Shown one piece after another: positions 21,501-33,034 of a DNA stretch of 50,950 bases (within the stretch, counting starts at the first letter, position 1; every line of letters begins with the position of its first letter). Source of the stretch: Ophiostoma sp. CBS 140.51 (taxonomy: Eukaryota > Ascomycota > Sordariomycetes > Ophiostomatales > Ophiostomataceae); the NCBI GenBank assembly GCA_029298735.1, contig JANSLP010000245.1, positions 1-50,950 on the forward strand, given 5' to 3'. A model generated the notes under the pieces. The model was not told the origin of the DNA. It searched no databases and saw nothing but the letters and a program-made list of their open reading frames with translations. The position numbers and the translations under genes are program-made.

Positions 21501-24393
21501 GGATCATTTCTTTCAGCTCGTCGTTTGGATGTGCAGCTCGAACTTCCGCCTGGAGGTGGACATACAGCTCATAAATTCTTTTTGACTTGGAGCTATTGGG
21601 AACTTGGCCTTCTGAATTAGACTCTGCGTTTTCGGCATCAGTTTCCCAGTAGTGTATATGTCTCAGGATATCAAGGAGGAAGGACGTAGTTGTGCAGCGG
21701 TAACCTAGCCCAAATGCTTTGCCTAGCGACTCCCAGGTGGACAGAAATGCTACGCCGTCACTTATGTCACCCTCCAACTGCAACCAAGGGAAGAACTCTG
21801 CATCCAAGAATCGATCGGAGAGCGTCATAAGATTCCGAAACGGTAAGTAGGTTGAATTGAAGCGGACCTTCTTCCCCCCCTTGCAAAGAACTGTTAAGTT
21901 CGAGATTCGCTCAATTACGAGCTTTTCATTGGCGGCCGACAATTTGTCGCGTCCCCAAGTGGCTTGTAGGAAGCCCAAAAATTTTTCTGGACGGTTTTCG
22001 ATCACGTATTTTCCAACATCGGAAAGGCTCTTTCCATCGGCATCCACCAGACGCAGGTGTCGACGGACGCCAATGAACCTGTGCAACCATTCTTTCCACG
22101 TCGGGCTTTGTGATGTCGGTGGACTTGGTGCATCCTCAAAGTAGTAATCACTCAAACAAAGATCGGCTCGAGTCCTGGTGTGACATTGTCGGTGGGCAAC
22201 AAAATCTCCACCCCATACGGCGCTCCGTCAGCAATGTACATATCGACGCTCCCGGATTTCCTCATGTTCCCTTTTCGCTGACAAATAAACAACCTGTCGT
22301 AGCCATACGGCGGGCTGACTTGATGGTGTGTCAAGTAAAGGAAGTGTATATGAGAGCCAAGTTCATCCAGCGAGAAAGAGGACGATCCTTTATATTCCTT
22401 GAAGATTGCGTTACGGACGGTCTGAACTTTCGCGGTTTGGACACCAAGTCGATCAAAGAGACGCTTTCTCGAGGCGTTGGCGACAGCTTTAGCGTCGACG
22501 ACGTCTAAATTTGTGCGCATGGGGATGATTAAGCTGGTCGACTCGACTTCTGGATAATAGACAGAATCAAATCCTATCGACACCCAGCGTCCGTCCCGCA
22601 ATGGACAAAGCTGTAGTTTATTCACGATGCTATGCGCAAATAACGGACTTTGATCGTACGCTGAGTGGAGGAGGTTCGCTACCTTAGAGTGCCAGTCCTC
22701 GTCGGTGGTCGACTTTATCCTCGATGATGCAGAAGCCAGGTCCTGCCTCACTCGGTCGAGCCATTCCGCAAGATTCATATCTTGGAGGCCGTAGTCTTTC
22801 AACAGAAGTAAATCACTGTCTTTGTATAAAGTCGACAGGTAGCGCCGTGGCTGAATGTCTGGGATGAGGGGTTTTCCTTTGCTGTCGAGCATGCTGGGAA
22901 GGAGCCGCCGTGAGTCCCGTATCATTGGTAGGGTGAACAGAACAATGTCAGAAAACATAACTGGGGTTTGTGCGAGGCGGTTTCTGATGTGTCCGATAAC
23001 ACTCTTCCAGAAGCCGTCCCAGGGATAATCGTTGTCGTGGGGGAGATATCGCATCCATTGAAATCGGAGTGAAGAATGTTTCAAAAACCTGCCAAATGCT
23101 TGTATAAAAGCCTCTGCGATACCGCGACCAAGGCCACGGTTTCTATCTGACGTTGTGATGATGTCTTCCCGGTTGGCTTGGGTGACGAAATCTGCGTGGA
23201 TCAGAAACTATTAAAAAAAGACAAAATACCGTTAGTCACCGGATGATACTGTACTGCAAATATCCCAGGAAGAGAGTTACATACCTTGAAACCCATCTTT
23301 TTGACGGGAAGAAATGCAAAGATGTGCTGATTCTGCAGGACCGGAACGAATTGCTCATCGACGGGAAAGCCAAGAACCACAACACCGTTTGTGACAGAGT
23401 TTGACTCGCCATCCAGCTCCATGCGGTTCTCGCTCGGGGCCAGATTTTTGACAATGTGTTTAATCATGATGTAGCTCTTGACGAGGTCTTCGACTTTCTC
23501 TCTACCTTCGTTATAAGTAGTGATAGACTTTTTAACTATAGTCCTTTGCGATTGACGGTCGATCGAGAAGGCAGTTGTAGAGGTCACACTCTCGTCAGGG
23601 TCGTAGAACGAGACTTTAATATATTGGAGCTTTTTCATAAATAGCAAAATCGAGTCGTGGATGTTGTGGAACTGCTCGTGGATGATCTCCTGCCGTCTAG
23701 CCGCATCACCAGGACGACCATCGCTGCGCAGCGTCAGTGTAATGTGACTGAGCTTATCATCGAGGTCCTCGTCGTGGTCGGTCCAGATGGGCGTTGTCAT
23801 GCCCAGGCCTGAGTCACCCTTGGCGTATTTGAACCGAAACGAGTAGTCGCCGGACTGAATGTGAACTTCCTCGGCTGCCATGAAGACAGACTTGAAGCCA
23901 ATTCCCTTTTCTCCGGTGTAGCCCATATCGCCAGCCAGCTGGCTCTGGGTCTGCTTCTTGGAACTCTGACCAACGCTGCATATTGCCTTGACGTTCTCGG
24001 CCGTGAACCCTTCCTCGTTGCACGAAGCCACGATGCGGTCCGCGTAGATGTGAAAATCCACGCTAGGTGGACCATTGACATTGCTGTAGTTGTTGTCATC
24101 GTAGTTTTGAAGGAGCTCAAAGACGAATTTTGCACTACTCGAATACAGATTCTGTGCGAGTCTGTTGATGTGTTAGGAATATTTCTGTAATTGTACCAAC
24201 ACCTCAGTGGTCGTACTTACGTTTTGACCGAAATAGCTGCCTTATGCTTCAGGTTGCCCCAGGACTCCAAAAATTCGTCAAAGTCTTGTTTAGACAATGT
24301 CATCCTCATCGTTGCCAATAGTTCATCCGAGAAGTAGCCATTCTGCTTCCCAATCTCCTTCACGATCTCCTTTGCATCTGCGCGGCCCGACAT
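18590..24393 (-). CDS. NO VEIN/sacsin-like GHKL ATPase with C-terminal DUF3883; one frameshift
   Basis: Eight exons can be joined: 24393-24221, 24161-23285, 23207-21500, 21372-21025, 20939-20310, 20244-19239, 19173-18862 and 18808-18590. All junctions are GT-AG and in phase, with about 1757 residues if exon 3 were continuous. The N-terminus has the GHKL (Bergerat) ATPase motifs: FVFELLQNYDDNNY (Glu73, Asn77), NEEGF (106-110) and GYTGEKGIGFKSVF (138-151), as in sacsin/Hsp90-like domains. The middle is a long helical region typical of fungal NO VEIN homologues, followed by an acidic low-complexity linker. The C-terminus is DUF3883 (GELFVYSLLSS, NWQSTIR, FYYIEVKTT, FFMSNHQY), a nuclease-like fold. 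In exon 3 the frame hits TGA at 22154-22152, while the next frame continues the family sequence (SDYYFEDAP), so one base appears missing. A sequencing error, recent loss, or two separate products are possible. The cellular role in fungi is unknown. Confidence 0.75.
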
Positions 24394-26757
24394 GTTGGTG
24401 GCGTTCACAAATAGAAAACAAAACAACCATAACAAAAGAAAAAAATGTCGTGTAAGATCTGGTGAAAAATCTTGTTTTTTCGTTTGTTTAAAAAAAAAAT
24501 CATCTAATGTTGGTTTATTGTGACAGGAGCGATTAAAATATAAAACATAAGATACTCCAACATGAGAATGCGAGACATTTGTCATAAATATAAATCAATA
24601 GAATCAAATAGCGATACACCTACCTACAGTGAGGATTTGGGTATCTTTGGCGAATGAGAATACCGACAATGAGACCCCAAGTTTCTGGCGAGTTACTGCC
24701 TCCTCGGCACACTTAACCGTCCGTCAGCGGCTAAAATCGACTGAGAGCAATTTTCCAACAAATAGAATCATAGCGACGCGTCCAAGGATTAAATTTAGAA
24801 TTTTGGGATTGCAACCCAACGAATGTCTGTTGGTGTTTGATATTTGAGGGTGGGTGGTCATCTAGGGTCTTAGTCCCAATGGACGGCCCTTCGAGGATAT
24901 GTTGGTTTCGCATACCTGCGCAGTTTCTGGAGTTTGTCGTTGTCAAAATGGAACCACACGACACGATCGGCCTTCAATTTACTAGGTTTGGTATTGTTAA
25001 GATAGAGCCTCTCGATAAAGCAAGGAAGATTCACAATGGCCACAAGATGTTAGTAATCGGAGGTTCGATCGCATCGCGTCATGAATCCGGTGATTTACAT
25101 TATTTATATTTAGAAGTCCCTTGACTTGGCATACAAGCCATGGCTGCCTCGCCTTACATTGAATATGGGTTTAACAACAGATACCCAAGGCCGTATCGCC
25201 CGGCCGCTCGGAAGGCGATGATACGATGCAGGGCTGAAGAGGCCCAAAGGCTCGCAGGTTTCCTTAATTGGTCTGTGCCGGCCCTGCATAACCGCCGTTT
25301 CACACTTGACCCCGCTTACCACACTTTGCAAATCGCGCAGGCGCGAAGACGCCATCCAGTGCCCAATCAAGACATACTTTTCCTAGCGATGCTTTCATTC
25401 ATGCTGCTGTCTGTTACGCGTTTATTGATCAGCATCCCGCGGCTCAACCCGTCGCGGAGCTTCCCCAAATCCCGTTGGTGAATCACAAACTTGCGACGCC
25501 ACCGCGTTAAGAATGGAACGGAGTAAGACACGGATAGATATTGCCTTTGTCTATTTGCTAGGAATTTTTGTACAGGCCAACAATGCCACACACTTTGAAA
25601 AAGCGACATTGAGCTGCCAATTGCACAAACAAAGCTGTGGCTAATTGTGAAAAGTACACTGGTGCATATCCGATTTACTTCTGCGTTGTGCTGTTGATTG
25701 TCTCGACCATTTCCACGACGGTTTCGGCCTTTTCGTGCTGTTCCAGGTCAAGACTCGACAGTATGTGAAGGAACTTTCTCTTTATGACGGAAAATATGAC
25801 TCTCCAGCCGCACGATTTTATTGGTCAAAACACATGTCAATAATTCATCGGTACAAAGAAATACATTACCCCGCCACCTAAAAACAAGTCACTTTAGATA
25901 TCCCTTATTGTCGCGCCCAAATTTATCACTTTTGCTTTTGATGCCATATCTCCCAGCAGTCTCGTTTTTATTTTGGCACAACGTAGCGCCGCACCTTTAA
26001 AAGGCCGTGTTACTGCAAGCCTTTTACGAGAGATCTCTGGCCAATTAAGGCTTTAAAACTAAAATGTTGCGCTTTTATGACGAGTAATTTGTTACGGAAA
26101 AGGACCCCACGTGGTCAACGCGACGGTCCGTGCTGAAAGGAGAGAGACCATGCGGGGACAATCCAGCCACGGTCGGTGGCTGTGCAAGAAGGAAAACAGT
26201 GGATTCTAATGACTAAGGCTCTTGTGCCTTAGGCATCGGATCAAGAGGCTTCGAGCCCCTATTTTATGATGCTTCATTTCCAGCCACTTCCTGGCCTCGG
26301 GAGAAGAATAACAATTATCAAAACGAGTAGACATTATTTTACTTTGCGAGTAGCTTCGCTATTTAGAGCTCTTTGTGACCCATCCTCGTGAGACTTCTGC
26401 ATCTTCTAGTCGTCGACTTGTGAAGCGAGAGGCATTGCATCGGATCCGAGCACTACTGGTTGTGAGCACCTCATGATTGACTTGTTCTGTATGAAGAATT
26501 CTCTCTTTCAGAAAGAACGAGACCAAGGCGTGAATCGGCTGATTAGCTCGGATGTAGGCGACGGCTATGTTGTTGCTTATGTAATAGAGGTTTGGAATGC
26601 AGGCGTTGGTTATTTTGTTTGATGGTGACCTACCGAAAATAGGAATTCATGGAAACCAACGATTCCGTATCAGAGGTTTTTTGAACTCTTAAAGTCTGCC
26701 TGAGTTGATTTTAATATTTATACAATGTAAACAAGGTTATCACTTCTTCCTTTAATG
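24394..26757. other. 2.4 kb region without a recognisable gene
   Basis: No frame here resembles a known protein, and the sequence looks more A+T-rich than the flanking genes, especially 25.6-26.7 kb. A 113-residue frame at 25140-25481 (plus strand) and an antisense frame at 25110-25370 exist. They show no family features, and I treat them as chance or as unrecognisable relics. A hairpin-like GGCTTCGAGCC near 26248 recalls a tRNA T-arm, but no cloverleaf can be folded around it. The left end is the promoter side of the NO VEIN-like gene. Confidence 0.4.
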
Positions 26758-28060
26758 CTACAGCTTCGCCTTTGCAGTACCCAGCTGTTCGTTGACCAGG
26801 CCAACAACTCTCAAAGAACACCCATATGACGCCTGGTAGCCCCAGCCGCCATGACCGTAGTTGTGCACCACAGGCACTTCCTGAATACGTTCTGCCTCCA
26901 CTCTTGCACCTTGCGGCCGAAGTGGCCGGAACCCAACGCCGTATCGAATGACACTCAGTCCCTCAACTCCTTTTCCTCCCGTCAAGGCTGCATACAATGC
27001 AACACAGTTCCGTTTAATCGACTCGGTCAGGTCCGGGTCCGGATGCGGATTCCAGTTGCCAATCTGGTAGCAGCCGCCCAGAATGGTGCCGCCGCCGCCG
27101 GAACGGCACATCATGTAGGCCATCTCCCCATCCACCGCTGACTGGTTAGAAGATGTCACCGTGAGCGACGACACGGTGGTCATGATGCCCGGGTCGTTTC
27201 TCACCAAGATGGTCTGGCCCCGTGCAGGGAGGACCGTCGTATCCTCAACGCCTCCCAGTGTACGGGCCATTAAACCAGTGCAGTTGATGACGACGTCAGC
27301 ACTGCCAGACGAGTGCAGCCGAACTGCATCGTGACTTGCTCGAGGACAGCCCGCTTTAATACGACACCCTGACCCAAACACTTACTTCTCAACCACTGCA
27401 GGTAGATGACCGTGTTGATGCAGACAGTGGTGAACTCGTAGGAAGTGTGGATCCCCGGGGCCGTGTTGTGGACGACTTTGAACTAAGAATGTCAGTTGTA
27501 GCCAATATGAAGAGTCGCGGTGTACGTACATCATCGAACAAGGTTGACCACCATGGAAGGCTGCCATCGGTTGTGCCGAACAATACACTCTTTCCAAGGT
27601 CTTTATTACGTGTATGGATGAATGCTTCTACAATGTGTTAGTGGCATCTTAGTTTTTTCTTCGTTGCAGTGACCTTACTTTGAAACACAATGCCGGCGCC
27701 GGGCTCTTCTTTCGCGAGCCTCTTTAACTCGGGCCGTGTTGCTGTCTTGAAAGCGGCTTGCAGGCTTCCGTCAGAGCCCATTTTAGAGGTGTCAGTGTGA
27801 TTTATTTTTCTATAATTGCCGACAGTACTTACGGAAAAAAGTTGGCTCCTGCATACGGTGATGCATATTCGGCCGGATCATCGCCGGGCATGTACTTCGC
27901 TATGACGGTAATCTAGTACTGGGGCTTCTTCGAGAGGAGGCAGGCCGTAGTCAGGCCAGACACACCGGCCCTGTTCAAGGTCAATACAGATAATTGACAA
28001 CAAAGCGAACTTTAGATATACTTACCCTATGACGGTGATGTTGACTGTTGCAATACTCAT
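26758..28060 (-). pseudogene. D-amino-acid oxidase pseudogene (peroxisomal, PTS1)
   Basis: The family is clear. The N-terminus is an FAD-binding start (TVNITVIG-AGVSGLTTACLL across an intron). Next come SPYAGANFFP and FTTVCINTVIYLQWL, then DVVINCTGLMARTLGG. The C-terminal part holds the FAD-domain end (GVGFRPLRP, NYGHGGWGYQ) and finishes in AKL, a peroxisomal PTS1. Intact enzymes oxidise D-amino acids to 2-oxo acids, ammonia and peroxide. Three lesions are visible: an in-frame TAG at 27915-27913 after PQY; the acceptor of the following intron reads AA instead of AG (change at 27783); and a frame change around 27295-27330, before SGSADVVINCTG. Other introns (GTAAGT, GTAAGG, GTACGT donors) look normal. 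The first two lesions are compatible with single C:G to T:A changes. Confidence 0.82.
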
Positions 28061-28613
28061 CTTATCCACCGCTAATTCGGATTGTTGACCTTGACTTGTC
28101 CGTCGTGTTCGCACTCTGCTTCAAGTGCCAAGCTTTAAAGCACGGTACAATCTGACATCTGCACCGGCTTTACTCTTCCACGTGGCCGATGCAAGCCGAA
28201 GGCGGAATTGAGCCCAGCAACGACAGTAAAGACCGAACGGCGGAAACAAAAGCACAGAAAAGATAGCAATCCTTCGTTTTTCAGTCTCCGATTTCAAATG
28301 ATGACTCTTTCTCGGCGGTTCTTGCTATATTGCCCATTTTGTCCATCTTGTGAGATCCCCGATGCAGGCCAAATCCTGCTTCGGTCTCACCTTCTCAATC
28401 TGTCTAGGCAGATTTGCATCAGTCTGCATCCCCACGCGCATCCCCCGCTAACGCCATCTTAGGCTATGGAGAGCGATGAGTCGGAGGTTGCAATTGGGCG
28501 GGCCACTGACACATTGAGAGCTCTTTAAAACCTTAAATGCTCAACATTCAATGTCATGTGCTTCAATTGATGTTCGAAATCAACGAAACATCCCACTGTC
28601 AACACTCAACAAC
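28061..28613. promoter_or_regulatory. Divergent promoter region (DAAO pseudogene / S9 peptidase)
   Basis: This 553-base spacer holds the promoter of the peptidase gene and the former promoter of the oxidase pseudogene. No conserved element stands out and no gene is seen. Confidence 0.4.
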
Positions 28614-30675
28614 ATGGCCTCACCTACTGTCGCCCCCTACGGAACATGGACGAGTCCCATCACGGTCGACCACCTCTCGGGCGACAGCATTCACTTTGAG
28701 GGGGCGGTCGTAAATGTGAGTCCTTGCTGATTGATGTCTACTTTCTTGCTATGCATCGCTAACGATATAGGAATCGACCGGCCGGGTCTACGTCCTCGAG
28801 GCCCGCCCCTCTGACGGCGGCCGGCATGCCTTGGTCGACGTCATTAACGGCGCCCCCGGCAAGGACGTCTTACCTGCCGAGTACAACCTTCAGGGCTCGA
28901 TCCACGAGTACGGCGGCGGCATGGCGGCGATGCACTTTGATGGCCGCATCCTGTTTAGCAGTCATCCAAATAATGGGGTTTTCTTGCTGGACCCAGTGAC
29001 GAGCAACGTCGACACCGTCGTTGTAGCCGACCCTTGCGTCCGTTACGGCGACTTCCACATCCTACCAACAACGCACAACTGGGTTCTGGCCGTCGAAGAA
29101 AGACATACAGCACCCGATGCGGTCAAGGATGCCGACGTGGCCAACACAGTGGTGGCAATCCATATTCCTACGGGACAGGTCACCACCGTCCTGGAGGGCG
29201 CCGACTTTTACGAGCACCCACAGTTTAGCCCGGACGGCCAGCGGGTGTGCTGGACACAATGGAATCATCCCGACATGCCGTGGACGGGGACGGAATTGTA
29301 CACGGCGCCATGGAAGGATGGCAGGGTGGTTGTAGACGACCGCACTCTTGTCTCTGGCCAAGCCGGTGTGGAGAGCATCTGCCAGCCACGATGGGGTGTG
29401 GACGGCACGCTCTTTTATGTCAGCGACAAGACGGGATACTGGCAGCTGCACAAGTATGACGGTCACAAATCAACGCATATCCACCTCAAAGGACTCGAGA
29501 CGGCCGAGTTTGGCAGCCGGGAGCCGTGTCTGGGGAACTGCACATGGGTCCAGCTGTCGGAGACCACACTGGTGGCATCGAATGTCCAGAATGCCACCTC
29601 GAACTTGATCACCATCGACTTGGCGACCAACGAGTGGACCGACCTCAAGTTACCCCTCGTCGATATTCAAAAGAATGCTGTGGCCCGCATTTCAGCGACG
29701 TCATTCTCAGTCATCGGCAGCACCAAGACGACACCACAGGCCATCTACCGTGTTGACTTGGAGGGAGACCGCACAGCCAAGTTAACTCTCCTCAAGCGCA
29801 CAATCCAGCACGACCTTCCTTCTGGTGTCATCTCCGAGGCACAACACATCACCTTCCCACAGATTTACAAGGACACAAAACCGAGCACCGATGCCAAAGG
29901 CAACGCCCATGCCTGGTTCATCCCGCCCAAGAACAAGGCTTTCACGGCACCCTCCGGCACCAAACCCCCTCTCCTCGTCTGGATGCATGGTGGGCCCACC
30001 TACCATGTCCCGCCCGGGCTTGCCCTCGGTATGCAGTACTGGACCTCCCGAGGGTATGCCTACGTCATGGTCAACCACGTCGGGTCCACCGGCTATGGCC
30101 GGGCCTACCGCTCCCTCCTCAATGGGCAATGGGGCGCAGCGGATATCGACGATGCTGCAAGCTGTGTCCAATATCTGCGGGAACAGGGTCTGGTCGACCC
30201 GTCTCGAGTTGGCATTGTCGGCGAGAGCGCCGGCGGGTATGCCGTCATGCAGGCCGTCTACCTCTTTCCTGACCTGTGGACAGCCGGCATCGCTCTTTAC
30301 GGCTTGAGCAGCCTCTCCGAGTTTGCCGCCGACACGCACAAGTTTGAGAGCCGGTATATTGACTCGCTGGTGCTGGGGACAAGAGAGGGTAAAACAGAGG
30401 AAGAAATTGAGAGTATCTACAGGGGACGGAGTGCACTCTATCACGTTGACCGCATCAAGGCGCCCCTTCTCTTGCTGCAGGGCGACGTCGACACCATCGT
30501 TCCTTCGTGGCAGTCGACCCGCATGGAAGAAAAGATGAAAGAGTTGGGCAAAGAGGTAGAGTTTGTCATGTACGAGGGAGAAGGGCACGGATTCCACTTG
30601 GACAAGACGATCAAGGATGCCACACATTTACAAGAAGACTTTTGGCGGAGGATGTTGTTGGCACACAATGCGTAG
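28614..30675 (+). CDS. Prolyl-oligopeptidase-family serine peptidase (S9)
   Basis: Two exons (28614-28715 and 28771-30675) give 668 residues. The 55-base intron has a GTGAGT donor, a CTAAC branch and a TAG acceptor. No signal peptide is visible, so it is probably cytosolic. The N-terminal part of about 390 residues is a beta-propeller with WD/TolB-like strands (HPQFSPDGQRVCWTQW). The C-terminal alpha/beta-hydrolase domain begins near LLVWMHGGPTYHVPPG. The catalytic triad is readable: Ser520 in GESAGGY, Asp608 in QGDVDTIVP and His640 in GEGHGF. Relatives are dipeptidyl- or acylaminoacyl-peptidase-like enzymes that cleave short peptides or amides. It converges on the FMN monooxygenase gene with only 55 bases between the stops, so the pair may belong to one pathway. 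Confidence 0.9.
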
Positions 30676-30730
30676 CGGCAGATAAATATGAATGGCAAAT
30701 CAGTTTTATTTATAAACACAGATGGACTAT

Positions 30731-32164
30731 CTACTCCTTCTTCCAGTGGTACTTGGCGGCCGGGTGGTCGGGGCGCGGGTACGCCTGCCCGGGCTGACCG
30801 GCCAAGTTCTCCCGGTAGGTGCCGCCATCCACGGCATAGTCGTCCCAGAAGAGACCTCTCTTGCGCAGAACAGGCAACAAATGCTCAATGACGTCCTCAA
30901 ACGACCCCGGGAACAGCGCATAGGCTAGGTTGAAACCGTCCACATCGGCCTCGCGCACCCACCGCTCCATCTCGTCGGCCACTTTCTCGGGCGTGCCGAC
31001 TACTGTCGCACCCAGCCCGCCCACCTTGATATGGTTCGCCACCGTGTGCTTGGTCCACTTGGCGATGCCGGGCACCGATTTAGACCATGCCTCGACAGCC
31101 GACCGGATCGCGTTCGACTCGACATGCCGCAGCTCTTCGTCGTCTGCGTACGTCGCCAAATCAATACCCGTCCAGCCGCCAAACAGCGCCAGCGCGCCAT
31201 CTTCACTACCATAGCCGACGTACTCCTTGTACTTGGCCTCGGCCTCTTCTTGGGTGGCGCCAATCACAGGGCACAACAAAGCCAGAAACTTGACCGAGTT
31301 GGGATCGCGGCCAAACTCGTCGCGCGCACTCTGCCGAATCTCGGCCACATTCTTGGCCACCACCGAGGGGCTGTGCCCCGCCACGAAAATCGCCTCGGCG
31401 TGCTTGGCGGCAAAACTCTTGCCGGCCTTGGAGGTTCCCGCCTGCATAATGACGGGTGTGCGCTGTGGGGACGGCTGGCAGATGTGCGGGCCGGGGACCG
31501 TGTAGTATTTGCCCTCGTGGTTGATCTCCCGCACTAACGATGGATCCGTGTACACACCCTTCTGACGATCCAGCTTCACAGCATCGTCCCGCCACGACGA
31601 CTGCCACAGCTTGTAGGTGACGTCCACGTACTCTTCGGCAATGGTGTAGCGCTCGTCGTGGCTCGGCTGTGCAGTGTGGCCCAGGTTGCGTGCCGCCGAG
31701 TCCAGGTAGCCCGTGACAATGTTCCACCCCAGCCGGCCGCCCGTCAGGTGGTCCACCGTCGACAACCGGCGGGCCAGGTGGTACGGCTGCTCGTAGGTGG
31801 TGGCCACCGTCACGCCGAATCCAATGTTGCGCGTGGCAGCGGCCATGGCGGGCACTGTCGCCAGGGGCTCGTTGACGGGCCACTGTGCTCCCGACACGAT
31901 AGCCGGCGCCGGGTTCCGAGGACCCTTATAGACGTCGTACGACCCCAGCACATCGGCAATGAAGATGCCGTGAAACTTTGCTGCCTCCAAGGTCTGGGCC
32001 AATTTCACCCAGTGGCTGATGCTGTTAAACTGCCACGACTTGTCATCCGGGTGCTGCCACAGGCCAGGCGACTGGTGGCCGCTGCATGACTCGACAAATG
32101 CGTTGATGATGAGTTGTCTCCTGGGGGTTGTGGGGGTGCCCCCAGAGTTCTGGGTAGATGCCAT
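30731..32164 (-). CDS. FMN-dependent monooxygenase, NtaA/SnaA/DszA family
   Basis: A single exon encodes 477 residues, the normal length for this luciferase-like family (about 440-480). The start context is ATGGCATC. Family landmarks are the N-terminal NAFVESCSGHQSPGLWQHP segment, the LAQTLEAAKFHGIFIADVLG strand-helix, WPVNEPLATVPAMAAATRNIGFGVTVATTYEQPYHLARRLSTVDHLTGGRLGWNIVTGY in overlapping pieces, and a PQRTPVIMQAGTS segment. These are two-component flavin monooxygenases that use FMNH2 supplied by a separate reductase to oxidise sulfones, dimethyl sulfide, nitrilotriacetate or related heteroatom compounds. No reductase gene lies in this window. It is divergent from the DszC-like gene across 870 bases, the arrangement expected for two steps of one pathway. 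The true substrate cannot be read from sequence. Confidence 0.9.
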   Translation of the reverse strand: MASTQNSGGTPTTPRRQLIINAFVESCSGHQSPGLWQHPDDKSWQFNSISHWVKLAQTLEAAKFHGIFIADVLGSYDVYKGPRNPAPAIVSGAQWPVNEPLATVPAMAAATRNIGFGVTVATTYEQPYHLARRLSTVDHLTGGRLGWNIVTGYLDSAARNLGHTAQPSHDERYTIAEEYVDVTYKLWQSSWRDDAVKLDRQKGVYTDPSLVREINHEGKYYTVPGPHICQPSPQRTPVIMQAGTSKAGKSFAAKHAEAIFVAGHSPSVVAKNVAEIRQSARDEFGRDPNSVKFLALLCPVIGATQEEAEAKYKEYVGYGSEDGALALFGGWTGIDLATYADDEELRHVESNAIRSAVEAWSKSVPGIAKWTKHTVANHIKVGGLGATVVGTPEKVADEMERWVREADVDGFNLAYALFPGSFEDVIEHLLPVLRKRGLFWDDYAVDGGTYRENLAGQPGQAYPRPDHPAAKYHWKKE

Positions 32165-33034
32165 CGTGACGGTCGGCAGATGAATGTCGAGTTGTTGTGG
32201 TTGGAATTGTTGTATCGTACAGAAAATGCGTGGTGTATCTGTAACGTCTTTGTATAGTAGCTTCTTTTGAACATTTGGGGTCCTTTTTCTTTCTTCTTGT
32301 CAGAAGCTCGATGTGGAGAATAATACACTGCAGTACGTCGTACAGAGTGTAGTACATGTACTTGCCATCGTAACTACTATTTCGGTAAATCCCGGTACTA
32401 GCCCAATTTCGCCATAGCTCCAGGGTCTCACGTATTACAGCGATTTAAACTCTATTCTTCGACTTATTCTTAGTTATTTTTGATTCCTTGAGACTCACAC
32501 GGATGTTACACTTCCGCGATAGCTCAAGGCACGCACGTCATAGCTGTTTTCTGCTTTCAGCTTTCACCCCCACGAAGTTGATCTCAATTCTTTCCATATA
32601 ACCCCGCGGGGTTCATTCACCAGTTCAGTAGCCTCTTCATCAAGGTGTCGACTCTGGAGTCGTCCATTGGCCCGTCTCTTTTCGCCATCGGCGCCGAAAA
32701 GATGCAATCTGTTTAGCTCCCAGTTCGAAAGATTCAGCTGTCGATCACGTGCGTCGATCAATTGATCCTTTTTTTTCTTCTTTTGATTATCACAGCCCTA
32801 TCAGGAACATAGGCTTCACCATTCTCATCCGAAAAGTGCATTCGCTATATTCGTGTCCGTTTACGTCATCACATCGCGGAGCCGGACAACGCATGTCGAC
32901 ATCGTAACTTCTGGGCATCGCCGTCCTTGCAAAAGTACTTGTATAAGACAGACGACTATACCGAGTGGTCGTGAATTAGAGTAAAAACAGACATCACCAC
33001 ACTTTTACGGCCTCTTAAGTTCTCCATCACAGCA
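32165..33034. promoter_or_regulatory. Divergent promoter region (DszA-like / DszC-like pair)
   Basis: This 870-base spacer separates two flavoenzyme genes and should hold a shared or back-to-back control region. I looked for a Cys3/MetR-type sulfur-regulation palindrome and found no full match by eye. No gene is seen. Confidence 0.45.

Noticed and set aside
22140..22165. Programmed -1 frameshift at the NO VEIN-like gene
   Set aside because: The site is not a classical X-XXY-YYZ slippery heptamer and no downstream structure is evident; an ordinary mutation or read error is simpler.
25140..25481. 113-residue plus-strand frame
   Set aside because: No start context, motif or homologous pattern that I can recognise; sits in a decayed, gene-poor stretch.
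26215..26265. Possible tRNA (GGCTTCGAGCC hairpin)
   Set aside because: No 7-base acceptor stem or anticodon arm can be formed around it; only a 3-base stem is present.
29782..30627. 281-residue frame antisense to the S9 peptidase
   Set aside because: Explained fully by the G+C bias of the sense gene, which has a complete catalytic triad.
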